In this document: one piece after another, positions 26,159 to 35,740 of the stretch
How the letters are laid out: every line of letters starts with the position of its first letter
Numbering within the stretch: position 1 is the stretch's first letter
Assembly: GCF_025860405.1 (NCBI RefSeq)
Contig: NZ_CP063785.1
Coordinates: 5,891,390 to 5,955,389, forward strand
Source of the DNA: Tolypothrix sp. PCC 7712
GTDB taxonomy: Bacteria; Cyanobacteriota; Cyanobacteriia; Cyanobacteriales; Nostocaceae
DNA length: 64,000 nt
Direction of reading: 5' to 3'
Made by a program: the position numbers and the translations under genes
The notes under the pieces: generated by a model
Database searches by the model: none
The model's input: only the letters and a program-made list of their open reading frames with translations
What the model was told of the DNA's origin: nothing

Positions 26159-26375
26159 GCGTGGCAAGGCTAAAATAGTGCATTAGATTGGAAAAATTAA
26201 CCGCAGATGAACGCAGATAAACGCGGATAAAATTGATTTTTAATGCAACATTTAAGGCTTGCCACGCCACTACTGGCGTGTCTAGACTAAAGTAGTGCAT
26301 TAGATGGGAAAAAATTAACCGCAGATAAACGCTGATAAAATTAATCTCTAGAGCAACATTTAAGCCTAGACACGC
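26159..26375. repeat. Two adjacent hairpin elements with compensating arms
   Basis: Copy 1 (26159-26267) has arms GCGTGGCAAGGCTAAA and TTTAAGGCTTGCCACGC. Copy 2 (26276-26375) has arms GCGTGTCTAGACTAAAG and TTTAAGCCTAGACACGC. The two copies share AGTGCATTAGAT and ACCGCAGAT-AACGC in the centre. The arms differ between copies but each arm pairs with its own partner. A 124-codon open frame across both is an artefact, and 26013-26443 has no gene. Confidence 0.7.
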
Positions 26376-26443
26376 TAATACATAAATTTCAAAAATCAAA
26401 TAAGAGTCCTTTGATTAATAAATCAATTGTCTCGCATCAACCG

Positions 26444-28324
26444 CTAACGAGTATATTTCAAACTTTCTACTTTGCCTAAAAACTTATCTGTGAAAATGCT
26501 CATAACGGTGCGCTTGCGAATATTCACATTTGCACTCAAAGACATACCAGATTGTAAAGGTACTTCTGTACCATTGATATTGATAGATTGTTTATCTAAA
26601 CGAATTTCCGCCGCAAAACGATAGTAAGGATGGGTTTGATCGGGTGGTAATGCATCGGAACCTACGCGCACTAATTGCCCTTTAATGTCACTGAATTCGG
26701 TGTATGGAAAGGAATCAATTCTGACATCAACAGGCATTCCAGGTTTGATAAAACCAATATCGTTGTTAGTAATAAAAACTTGCGCTACCAGGTTTTCTGG
26801 CGGCACAATTTTGAGAATCGATTCACTGCTGTTATAAACATAGCCAGAACTACGCGGCTTGAGGTCAAACACAATACCATCATTGGCAGCTCGCAGTTCT
26901 TGGTATTTCATATTTACCTCGAGTTCCCGAATTTCGCTGTTAAGTTCTTGGATTTTTTTGTTGTTTTCAACAATGACTTTGGTAAGTTGACTATCAATAT
27001 CAGCGATGCGCTTTTCGTTATCGGCTATTTTGCTGAGTAAATCTTCTTGGGAAAGAGCGATCGCATTTTCTAGTTTCCTTTGTCCTTGGGCGATCGCTAA
27101 TTTTAGCCGTTCTACTTCCTGTTCGAGGCGGTTGACTTCTGCACGGCTAGCTTCTGCGGCTTGTTGTTTTTCTAGGTAAGGTAAACGAGCAAATGCGCCT
27201 TTATCTACGAGGCTTTCTAAATTGTTAGCAATTTCTAGATTTGTGGACAGAGTACTTCTAGCGTTAATTAGTTGCACTTGCGCTTGATTTAACTGCCGAG
27301 TTAACTGTTCTCTATCCAAGCGCACCGAGTCAATGCGGGTTTCTTTTTCTAATTGTCTAGTTAGTAGGCGCTGTCTCATCTGTGGGTTTAAGTCCCGTAC
27401 TCCTAAACCTTGGTTTAATTCTGCACGGAAAAGTTGATTTTCTTTGACTAACGCGGCACGGTTTTCGGTGAGTGCTGCTAATTCTGGAACTTCCTGCAAA
27501 TCTTGCCAACTAGCATTAGCCGTGAGCGATCGCATTTGCGTCTGATAATATTTATTTTCTGCCAACAAACTGGCTCGGACTGCTTGCAGAGAAGCTAATT
27601 TCGCCTTACTAGCGGTGCGATCAAAACTTACTAATAGGTCACCTTTTTTGACTCTTTGCCCTTCTTGGACGTGAATCTGATCAATTACACCGCCTACTGG
27701 TGCTTGAATTTCTTTGACAAATCCTTTGGGTTCGAGTTTACCTTGCACTGGTACAGATTCGTCAATTTTGGCAGTAGCAGACCAAACCACGGCAAAACTT
27801 GTAACTCCAACTATGCTCCAGACTATCGCATGAGACCAAGCACGAGATTGTTTTAAAATGACAGGCTGATCGAATTCCTTTTTCTTTTCCTGCCAAGGAA
27901 CATCCGAACTAAAAATACCTGTATCACCTTGTAAAAGCAGCTGCCATTGACGTTGAGCATCGGGAAAACGTTTCCAGATAATTAATATGCTGCCAACAAT
28001 GAGCATGAAGAAAAAACCACCCATCGGTAACAGCAAATCTATTTGTAGAGGCCGAACTTCTGCAATTTGATTGAGATGATTGTATTTATTTGTGGGATTA
28101 ACGAATTTTTCTGTTTGCGTTTGCGCTACGGAAGTTTGTTGATTATTCTCTTGAATTGGAGGTGAAAACGCTACCTCCATGCTTTCTGGTTGGCTAACGC
28201 AAGCACTCGTATTAGATGGTGGGGGAGTGGTTTCTTCAGCACGAATTTCTTGGCAATGATTAGCAGGTGTTTGCGAAACATTTGAACATTGTGTGCAAGC
28301 TAACAGCAAAGATAAATCTGGCAT
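26444..28324 (-). CDS. HlyD-family membrane fusion protein of a type 1 secretion system
   Basis: The 626-residue protein has a long N-terminal extension (about 1-90, Cys/Pro/Gln-rich), two membrane segments (about 95-120 LLLPMGGFFFMLIVGSILII and 165-190), then the lipoyl/barrel start GKLEPKGFVKEIQAPVGGVIDQIHVQEG, a long coiled-coil hairpin (about 240-470) and a second half-barrel (SGYVYNSSESILKIVPPE). It would link the inner-membrane ABC exporter to an outer-membrane channel. It follows the broken exporter and the parvulin gene on the same strand. No TolC-like gene is in the window. The true start may be downstream. Confidence 0.9.
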   Translation of the reverse strand: MPDLSLLLACTQCSNVSQTPANHCQEIRAEETTPPPSNTSACVSQPESMEVAFSPPIQENNQQTSVAQTQTEKFVNPTNKYNHLNQIAEVRPLQIDLLLPMGGFFFMLIVGSILIIWKRFPDAQRQWQLLLQGDTGIFSSDVPWQEKKKEFDQPVILKQSRAWSHAIVWSIVGVTSFAVVWSATAKIDESVPVQGKLEPKGFVKEIQAPVGGVIDQIHVQEGQRVKKGDLLVSFDRTASKAKLASLQAVRASLLAENKYYQTQMRSLTANASWQDLQEVPELAALTENRAALVKENQLFRAELNQGLGVRDLNPQMRQRLLTRQLEKETRIDSVRLDREQLTRQLNQAQVQLINARSTLSTNLEIANNLESLVDKGAFARLPYLEKQQAAEASRAEVNRLEQEVERLKLAIAQGQRKLENAIALSQEDLLSKIADNEKRIADIDSQLTKVIVENNKKIQELNSEIRELEVNMKYQELRAANDGIVFDLKPRSSGYVYNSSESILKIVPPENLVAQVFITNNDIGFIKPGMPVDVRIDSFPYTEFSDIKGQLVRVGSDALPPDQTHPYYRFAAEIRLDKQSININGTEVPLQSGMSLSANVNIRKRTVMSIFTDKFLGKVESLKYTR

Positions 28325-28469
28325 AGTTCTGCTTGGTTGTTTTCTTGGTCAAGGCTTTAAGGGTTAAGATTCGAGGGGACAGAATCAAAAGTCAAGGCTC
28401 AAAAGTGGTTGTTTATGTCACCTTTACTGCTGCATCTGTTGAATTCTCAGTCCCATTCTTCAATACCCT

Positions 28470-29194
28470 CTATAATTGCGATTCTTGTTGTTGAAATAGA
28501 CAGTAATAACGTCCTTTCATAGCCATGAGTTCGGTATGTGTTCCTTGCTCTGCAATTACACCCTGATCCATGATGATGATTGTGTCGGCATTTTTGACGG
28601 TGTTCAGACGGTGAGTAATAAATAAAACGGTACGGTCTTGAAAGAACTCCATCAAATTACGACATACTTGTTGCTCAGATTCGTAATCTAAAGCACTAGT
28701 AGCTTCATCGAGAATTAATAATCTCGGATTTTGTAACACAGTGCGAGCGATCGCAATTCGTTGGCGTTGTCCCCCAGAAAGGGCGGAACCTCTTTCGCCA
28801 ACTTGTGTGTTGTAGCCGTTAGGTAGTGCCATGATAAAATCGTGGGCGGCTGCGGCTTTGGCAGCAGCAATGATTTCTTCGGTAGTTGCGTCTGGTCGAA
28901 TGAGTGCGATATTTTCTTGGATTGTTCCTTCAAATAATAAAGTATCTTGTAGCACTATCCCAATTTGACGACGCAAAGAATTTAACTCTACTTTCCTTAT
29001 ATCATAGCCATCGATTTGAATTTGCCCTGCTACTGGTTCGTAGAGACGGGGTAATAATTTTGTCAAAGTACTTTTACCAGAGCCACTTTGACCAACTATA
29101 CCAACGAAGGTTCCAGGGGCAATTTCCAAATTAATATTGATTAGTTTTAAGCTATCTTCTGGGTTAAAACCAAAGGAAACTCCTATGTATTTAA
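28470..29194 (-). pseudogene. ATPase domain of the exporter, cut off by the insertion sequence
   Basis: The in-frame sequence continues the exporter: KYIGVSFGFNPEDSLKL, then Walker A GQSGSGKST, LLFEGTIQENI (Q-loop region), signature LSGGQRQRIA, Walker B LLILDEATSALD and switch His in FITHRLNT. The nucleotide-binding domain is complete to the stop at 28470, but without the insertion-free start it has no normal translation signal. Removing 29195-30587 joins it in frame to the 30584-32802 part, giving a 978-residue exporter. Confidence 0.9.
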
Positions 29195-30583
29195 CCCTGT
29201 TTTGTCACTCTGGCAGTAGTATAATAAGGTAAAAATGCTAGAACCAAGACACAGAGCATGGTACAGCCCCGTCCAGCCGCACCAACAGTCAAATTTGTGG
29301 ACGAATATTGCCAGTGGTATAAAAGTCTGTTTCCAGATGTTAGGAGTTTCGAGGCTTTTAAATATCTCCATGTAGGCTGCATTTCTGATCTAAAACGTAA
29401 AACATTGCCAGAAATAGCAAAAATCGTAGGATTAGATAACCAGCAAGGGTTGCATCATTTTCTAACTACATCACCTTGGGATATAGAAAAGTTAAGAACC
29501 TTAAGGTTAGAGTTAATTTTACAAGTGCTAAAAGGTAGACCAATCATTTTAATTATTGATGAGACAGGGGATAAAAAGAAAGGGAGCAAGACAGATTATG
29601 TGAAACGGCAGTATATAGGAAATTTGGGAAAAACAGATAATGGAATTGTGGCAGTGACAGTATATGGTGTTTTCTGTGGGATGACATTTCCATTACTGTT
29701 TGAAGTGTATAAACCCAGGGAAAGATTACAGGCAGGAGATAAGTACCGCACTAAACCAGAAATAGCAGCAATACTGATAAAAAAGCTACAATCAATGGGT
29801 TTTAAATTCAACTTAGTACTTGCAGATAGCTTATATGGAGAGAGTGGTAAGAATTTCATATCTGTATTAGATGAACTAAACTTGAACTATATAGTAGCGA
29901 TTCGGTCAAATCATTATGTAGAAATACTTCCACGACAACATATTCAATATTTAAAGTGGCAGAAGTTTCAAAGGGTATTCTCTGACTTGAGTCGGGAAAA
30001 TCGATTTATTAGAGAAATTATTCCGGGAAAACGTGGAGAACTTAGATATTGGCAAATTACTACAGATCCAGAAAATTTGCCTGATAACACTACTTGGTAT
30101 GTGATGAGTAAATATCCAGACATTACGCCAAGAGAAGTTGGAAATTTTTACGGTTTAAGAACTTGGGTCGAGTACGGGTTAAAACAAAGTAAGAATGAAT
30201 TAGGTTGGTCAGATTTTCGCCTGACTCACTACCCAGATATTGAGCGATGGTGGGAAATTATTTGCAGTGCTTATTTAATGGTTAGTCTGCATTCGGAGCA
30301 ACTGTTTCAGTCTCCATCACAACGAGAGTCAAAATTTGTTTCACATCCTTGGTGGGATAATGGAAATGGCTGGAAGAACATTCTTAACAATCTTCGTTTG
30401 ATTATTCAACCTTTTACTTTATTTAATCTGATATATCCCTGGTTAACGGTTTTTCCTATTCCTCAATTAGCTTTGGGTTTTTTTAAACTTCAATCTATTA
30501 TTTATAGCCTCACCAGTTCAATTTTTATATCCCTGATTCACCCTGATTTCTACTTTTCCTCTGCCTAGAGTGACAAAAGAGGG
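29195..30583 (+). mobile_element. IS701-family insertion sequence, 1389 bp, TTAA duplication
   Basis: Ends are CCCTGTTTTGTCACTCT-GGCAG (29195-29216) and, inverted, CTGCCTAGAG...AGAGGG (30561-30583), differing by one substitution and one base. TTAA flanks both sides (29191-29194 and 30584-30587), a 4-bp target duplication. One transposase gene fills it. Intact ends and open transposase suggest a recent, possibly still active copy. IS701 was first described in Calothrix. Confidence 0.92.
29258..30568 (+). CDS. IS701-family DDE transposase
   Basis: The 436-residue protein has the DDE (IS4-like) fold: IDETGDKKKGSKTDYVKRQY with the first Asp (about residue 106), LVLADSLYGESG with the second Asp (about 192) and WVEYGLKQSKNELG with the Glu (about 303). 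An N-terminal helical region (EAFKYLHVGCISDLKRKTLPEIA) probably binds the ends. The gene is complete, and its stop lies within the right inverted repeat. Confidence 0.9.
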   Translation: MVQPRPAAPTVKFVDEYCQWYKSLFPDVRSFEAFKYLHVGCISDLKRKTLPEIAKIVGLDNQQGLHHFLTTSPWDIEKLRTLRLELILQVLKGRPIILIIDETGDKKKGSKTDYVKRQYIGNLGKTDNGIVAVTVYGVFCGMTFPLLFEVYKPRERLQAGDKYRTKPEIAAILIKKLQSMGFKFNLVLADSLYGESGKNFISVLDELNLNYIVAIRSNHYVEILPRQHIQYLKWQKFQRVFSDLSRENRFIREIIPGKRGELRYWQITTDPENLPDNTTWYVMSKYPDITPREVGNFYGLRTWVEYGLKQSKNELGWSDFRLTHYPDIERWWEIICSAYLMVSLHSEQLFQSPSQRESKFVSHPWWDNGNGWKNILNNLRLIIQPFTLFNLIYPWLTVFPIPQLALGFFKLQSIIYSLTSSIFISLIHPDFYFSSA

Positions 30584-32802
30584 TTAATAGCACCTGCAAT
30601 ATCTGGGAGTTGAATATTGTTGCGATCGCTGGCATTAACTTCTGGCGCTGTATCTAAAATATCACCGAGGCGTTCTATGGATAATGCGACTTCTTGGAAG
30701 CTTTGTGAGAGTTGAATTAAACGCAGCAGTGGACTGGTAACATAACCAGCAATAATTCGGAAGGCAATTAACTGTCCTAAACTCAGTTGATTGGAAATCA
30801 CTAAATGCGCGCCTACCCACAAGAGGACAAAGCTAGAAAATTGATTTAAAAATCCACTAATAGAATTGGCGGTACTAGAAGTAAGGACATTCTTAAACCC
30901 AGCGCTAATATAACGCGTATAGCGATCGCGCCATTGCCAACGAGATTTTAATTCAATATTTTGGGCTTTGACTGTTTGAATGCCGGTGAGAATCTCCACT
31001 AAATAGGATTGCGTGTCAGCGTAGCGTTCGGCTTTTTTGCGTAATTGTTGCTGCACAATCGGCACCACAAAAGTTGTGAGGATGGCAAACAATGGTACAG
31101 TTGCCAAAGCTACGAGGGTTAAAACCCAACTATAAAACAACATGATGCCGATATAAATCACGGAAAATACGGCATCTAAAACTACAGTTAATGCTGTCCC
31201 TGTGAGAAATTGCCTAATATTTTCTAGTTCATTAATTCTCCCGGCTAATTCTCCGACGCGGCGACGCTCAAAATAATTCAGGGGTAATCTTAACAGATGC
31301 TCAATTACTTCTGAACCCAAACGAATATCGATGCGGTTAGTAGTATCGGCAAATAAATAAATCCGCAAACTCGTTAACGCCGCTTCAAATACGCCAATTA
31401 CTAACAAGAAAATCCCTAAAATATCCAGAGTATCGAGGCTTTTTTGAATTAATACAGTGTCGATAATGATTTGGGTAATAATTGGGTTAGCCAAACCAAA
31501 TATTTGTACAAAAAAAGAAGCCACCAAGACTTCCATCAACACCAAACGGAATTTATAGATGGAAGGTAGGAACCACCTTAAACTAAATTTTTCTGGGCGA
31601 TCGCCATCTGCCTGTTCTACTGTTAATACTGGCCCGGATTGTCCCCAAATATTGGCAAACTCTGCGGGTGTATATCTGGCTATCCCGCTTTCTGGTGCGG
31701 CTACGATGATTTCCCGTTCGGTAATTTTGTACAGCAAAGCCAGATTTTCTTGGAAGTAAATCAGCGCTGGCGCATTTAAGCGATTAATTACATGAGATGG
31801 AACGTTAACTAATTGGGCTTGCAAACCCATCATTTCCACCACTGCGCCAGCTACTGGGAGAGTAATTTGCTTGTGGGTTTTGAGTTGGTTCGTTAGAACT
31901 TTGCGGATTAAATCACGGCGGAAAGAACCCCCCAATATCTGATTCAACATCTGGAAACAAGCCAAAGGCGCGTCAATAGGCCCTTTTCCCGATACCAAGA
32001 TAGTTTGCGCTGGCGCAAGATTTTCGCTGTATGGATCTGGTGGATATTCTGGTGCTGGCGCAATTTTTAACTCGGAAGTCTCTTCCTGAGGCGCATCCCA
32101 GGGAATACCCAATATGCGAACCTCTGTAGTACTTTGCCAATGTCTACCCTCGCGTGGCAATAAGCGAAAGCCGACACTCATATGATCAATAATGCCAGCG
32201 CTGAGTATCCACAAGTGGTCTTTATCAAATTGCAGAGAATTGATTTTTCCTGGTAGTAAATTCACCACCAACGTATCTTGCCAAAGTTGGCGCGCTAAAT
32301 CTTTGGCATTAAAGCTGGTATCTGGATGACGCTGGAGTTCCTGATTTACCAGTTCAAAAACTTCAATAATGTGGGAATGCGATCGCACTGCTTGGGCAAA
32401 CTCTGGTTCTTGTTCCATTAATTGCATGAATTCCAGAGAATCCAGCGTCACAGCGATCAGTTCGGACGAGGCCATAACAGCCTCGCAACTTATGCCTCGT
32501 ACCAATCCCAACCAACCCAGAAACTCTCCTCTTTCAACCACCGTCAAACTACTGGGAGAGTTAGTTTGTAAATCGTGACCTAATACCCGCGCTTGTCCTT
32601 GATAAATTATCATCACTTGCGCTGGCATTCTTTCCCTAACTAACATCCACTGTCCGGTACGATATTGCAACAGTTGGCATTTAGCTGCAACGCTTTCTAA
32701 AGTTGTTGATGAAAGTTGAGTAAATGGCGGAGTTACAGCGAGAAATTCAACTATTTCATTTTCAGTAATACCTGGCTTCATCCCATCTGATACTCCACGC
32801 AA
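30584..32802 (-). pseudogene. ABC exporter N-terminal part: cNMP-like, C39-like and membrane domains
   Basis: Intact frame to the IS: an N-terminal cyclic-nucleotide-binding-like domain (about 10-130, VERGEFLGWLGLVRG), a spacer, a C39 peptidase-like domain (about 270-390) and six membrane helices (about 420-700). The C39 part reads SGKGPIDAPLACFQML with no canonical active Cys, so it is probably a non-cleaving docking domain as in HlyB. Six codons past the junction a stop in the IS ends the frame (INPLLSL), so no ATPase domain is made. Exporter presumed inactive unless the IS leaves. Confidence 0.88.
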
Positions 32803-32880
32803 TGGTTGACAGCTTGTCTAAAAATTTTGCATCAAAATCCAAAATCTAAAATCCAAAATCTAAAATCCAAAATCCAAAAT
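32803..32880. repeat. Heptamer repeat AAAATCY between isomerase and exporter genes
   Basis: About eight copies of AAAATCC/AAAATCT occupy the short gap downstream of the isomerase stop. Confidence 0.85.
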
Positions 32881-33612
32881 CTAAAATCTAAAATTCTCTA
32901 ATTCGGTTTTGATTTGTGTTTGTATCCAAGCTTCAAAGAGTTCATCTAGTAAATGCTGCTGCATCGCTTCATCTAACTGTGCAGGCAGAAATTGTTCTAA
33001 GCGAATAATTACATACCAATCAGCGATTAACTGAGGCTTCCAAAGTTGACCAGGTTGACTGGCAAAAAGAATCTTTTGAATTACGGGATGCGGTTGAGAT
33101 AAAGGAACTGGCCCAACCACCCCTCCTGTTTGGGCTTCAGAACCTTGGGAATACTGTTGAGCAATAGTTGCAAAAGAATTCTCTTCTTCCGCAATGCGAA
33201 AATATAGCTCTTGGGCTAAACCCTCATCTTGGGTGCGAATCATGGAATAGACAACTTGGTCTAAATCTGATTTACGTTGCAGAAAATAAGACTCAAGTTT
33301 GTTTCCCCACATCTGCAATTGAAATTTGCGGATTAATATGGGACGAATTGCTACCTCATACATGATTGCTTCCGTTAGCTGATTTTTTTGCAACCATGCG
33401 GCTTGTTCCTCCAAAGAGGTGAGTTGGTAGCGTTGACGGAAATGTGCGATCGCCGAGAGTGTTTCTGCTTCTGTGCAGTTAAAGGGTGCGATCGCTTCGT
33501 CAATCAGTTTGGCACGTAGTACCTGCGGTAATAGTTGGTAACGATTCAGCAAAGACAGCAATTTTTCTGCCTGAAGAATTTCGTTCCCCGCTTGTAATGT
33601 TGGTGTTGTCAT
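32881..33612 (-). CDS. Parvulin-type peptidyl-prolyl isomerase of the secretion cluster
   Basis: The 243-residue protein has a SurA-like helical N-terminus (LLSLLNRYQLLPQVLRAKLIDEAI) and a PpiC domain (about 125-215: ENSFATIAQQYSQGSEAQTGGVVGPVPL, then GQLWKPQLIADWYVIIRLE). No signal peptide is seen, so it may act in the cytoplasm on the substrate. Such isomerases are often encoded next to type 1 exporters in cyanobacteria. It is the first gene of the minus-strand trio. Confidence 0.85.
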   Translation of the reverse strand: MTTPTLQAGNEILQAEKLLSLLNRYQLLPQVLRAKLIDEAIAPFNCTEAETLSAIAHFRQRYQLTSLEEQAAWLQKNQLTEAIMYEVAIRPILIRKFQLQMWGNKLESYFLQRKSDLDQVVYSMIRTQDEGLAQELYFRIAEEENSFATIAQQYSQGSEAQTGGVVGPVPLSQPHPVIQKILFASQPGQLWKPQLIADWYVIIRLEQFLPAQLDEAMQQHLLDELFEAWIQTQIKTELENFRF

Positions 33613-34599
33613 AATTTCTGACTAGCACTTTGGCATTCTAAGGTTTGGGCAGAAAACTGTACATCCCTACGCTGTTAGCGTATCTAAAACTACTAAGAGT
33701 CCTTAAACCCATCTCTTGTTCTGTTCAGGAATTTTTCATTACATCCGGATTTTTTTCAAGAAGCCTTTGTAAATTTTTTTAGTCTGAATTTATGATGGCT
33801 TCTTGAAAGCTTTAAATTATATACGCTTTTTAGAGTAATTTATTACAGCTTTACTGGGCTATACTGATTTTTTATAAAAATTTTAGTTAATTTAGCTACT
33901 AAGTATTTAATAAAAATCTCTCTGTATAGCTCATCAATAAACGCGCTAATGCTTGCAAAAATAAAATTTTGTATAAAAACTAGAAACAAAACAAATGTAT
34001 AAATTATTTTTTTACTACCATGTGACGGTTTATCGACCGTCACAAAGCCAGTGTCAAAAAAGCTACGGTATCTTTTATCCTGAGGTGAAGTGACTGATGT
34101 ATTACTACTTACATCTTTTCCTCTACCAACTACGGTGTCTGAATCCATCTGCCAGAACTCATACCAATTCTCTAAAATTCGGCAACACATACACCCAAAC
34201 TTTCAAATCCAGAATCGGCCGAATTTTCACAAATTACCAATTGGTATCAGGCATATTTACAACACCCCTAACAGAGGAAGTCGCTGGAGAGGAAAGCCTC
34301 TCTAACAATTAGCTTAAATCTACCCAATACAAGACTTTGCAGTTTTACGCAAGCTTGTGACAGTTTTGCTTTTACACCCCTTCCAATACTTGTTGGTTAA
34401 GGGGAAAAAGGAGAATGGTTCAAGGGAAAGAAACAACCTTTCACCCTTAACCTTTAACCTTTTCCCCAACACCAATTTTGAGTTCAAAACGCTTAATTGA
34501 GTAGTATTGACACCTCTTCAGGTTTGCTTCTACCAAAAATTGCAGGCAAACTCATCTCCTGCTGAATTCATGTGAACAAATCTTTATGAGGATAGATTC
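33613..34599. other. Gap between isomerase and CAP-RTX gene, with MITE-like palindrome
   Basis: No gene I can support. At 34161-34247 is a MITE-like palindrome: ATACCAATT ... AAAATTCGGC on one side, GCCGAATTTT ... AATTGGTAT on the other. At 34399-34465 is a smaller inverted repeat (AAGGGGAAAAAGG / CCTTTTCCCC). A 115-codon minus frame (33843-34190) with two hydrophobic stretches has no ribosome site and was not called. Confidence 0.5.
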
Positions 34600-35517
34600 A
34601 TGGCAACAACAACTAGCCCAACATTTGAACAAAGAGTTTTAGAACTGACCAATGTAGAACGCATCAAGAGTGGTTTGAAACCTCTGCAAGGCAATGCAGA
34701 ACTTAACTATGCTGCCGATCAATATGCAGAATCGATGGCAAAGAACAATTTCTTTAGTCATACCGGGCTAGATGGTTCGCAAGCCTGGGATAGAGCCAAA
34801 AAAGTTGGCTTTGAAGCCCAAACAATGGGAGAGAATATAGCCAAAGGACAAAGAACACCAGAAGAAGTTGTAGCAGCTTGGATGAAAAGTCCGGGACACC
34901 GAGCAAATATTCTTAATCCCAGCTTTACTCAACTCGGTGTTGGTTTTCAAGACAACTATTGGGTGCAAAACTTTGGTAGCAATGATCGAAACCCTGCAAG
35001 TTATATTCCAGGTTCAGGTTCTCAAGCAAATCCTACACCAACACCCACTCCCACACCAACCCCAACACCTACCATCGGTAAAGAAATCAAGGGTGGAGAC
35101 AGTAACGATGTCTTAAATGGTACTGCAGCTAATGATGTGATTTGGGGTGGTAAAGGTAACGATACCCTAAATGGCGGTAACGGTAGCGATCGCTTAATTG
35201 GTGGAATCGGCAGAGATAAATTAACTGGTGGTACTGGTGGCGATACCTTTGTTTATCAAAGTCTGCAAGACAGAGGAGACACCATTACTGATTTTTCTGT
35301 TAGCGAAGATAAAATAGACCTGCGCCAAATTTTCAGCGGTCAAGCTTACAACAGCAGCAATAAATTCAGTGATTTCATCAAATTCCAACAATATGGATCT
35401 AATACTATTGTTGGCATTGACGTAGATGGAAACACAAAACCTGGCGGGTTTCAGGGCTTTGTTCTCTTAGAAAAAGTCAACGCCTCTAATTTAACCGCTA
35501 AGAACTTTATCGTCTAA
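34600..35517 (+). CDS. CAP-domain protein with RTX calcium repeats; likely type 1 secretion substrate
   Basis: The 305-residue protein has a CAP/SCP domain (about 10-130: LELTNVERIKSGLKPL, FFSHTGLDG, SPGHRANILNP, GVGFQDNYWVQNFG), a Thr-Pro linker (PTPTPT, about 147-160) and nonapeptide RTX repeats (GGKGNDTLNGGNGSDRLIGG), then a C-terminal secretion-type region. There is no N-terminal signal peptide, which with the RTX end points to type 1 secretion. It stands divergent from the HlyD/ABC/isomerase cluster, now broken by the IS. Confidence 0.9.
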   Translation: MATTTSPTFEQRVLELTNVERIKSGLKPLQGNAELNYAADQYAESMAKNNFFSHTGLDGSQAWDRAKKVGFEAQTMGENIAKGQRTPEEVVAAWMKSPGHRANILNPSFTQLGVGFQDNYWVQNFGSNDRNPASYIPGSGSQANPTPTPTPTPTPTPTIGKEIKGGDSNDVLNGTAANDVIWGGKGNDTLNGGNGSDRLIGGIGRDKLTGGTGGDTFVYQSLQDRGDTITDFSVSEDKIDLRQIFSGQAYNSSNKFSDFIKFQQYGSNTIVGIDVDGNTKPGGFQGFVLLEKVNASNLTAKNFIV

Positions 35518-35634
35518 TTCTTCAAGTTCCTCCGCTCCACTTTGCAGAACAGGGCGCAATTATTGCGCCCTTACTTAATTTGCCAAGAGTCAAGAGTCAA
35601 CGGTCAAAGGTTAAAAGTTATTTCTTCCTTTCAC

Positions 35635-35740
35635 CCATTCCCCCTTCCCCATTCCCCATTCCCCCTTCCCCATTCCCCATTCCCCCTTCCCCATTCCCCA
35701 TTCCCCCTTCCCCATTCCCCATTCCCCATTCCTCACTTAG
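35635..35740. repeat. C-rich tandem repeat (21-nt unit)
   Basis: Repeated CCCATTCCCCATTCCCCCTT units, about five copies. Open frames across it are artefacts of the repeat. Confidence 0.9.

Noticed and set aside
26025..26399. 124-codon minus-strand frame
   Set aside because: It runs through two hairpin elements and shows only their repeat pattern.
33843..34190. 115-codon minus-strand frame with hydrophobic end
   Set aside because: No ribosome site, odd composition and overlap with a MITE-like palindrome.
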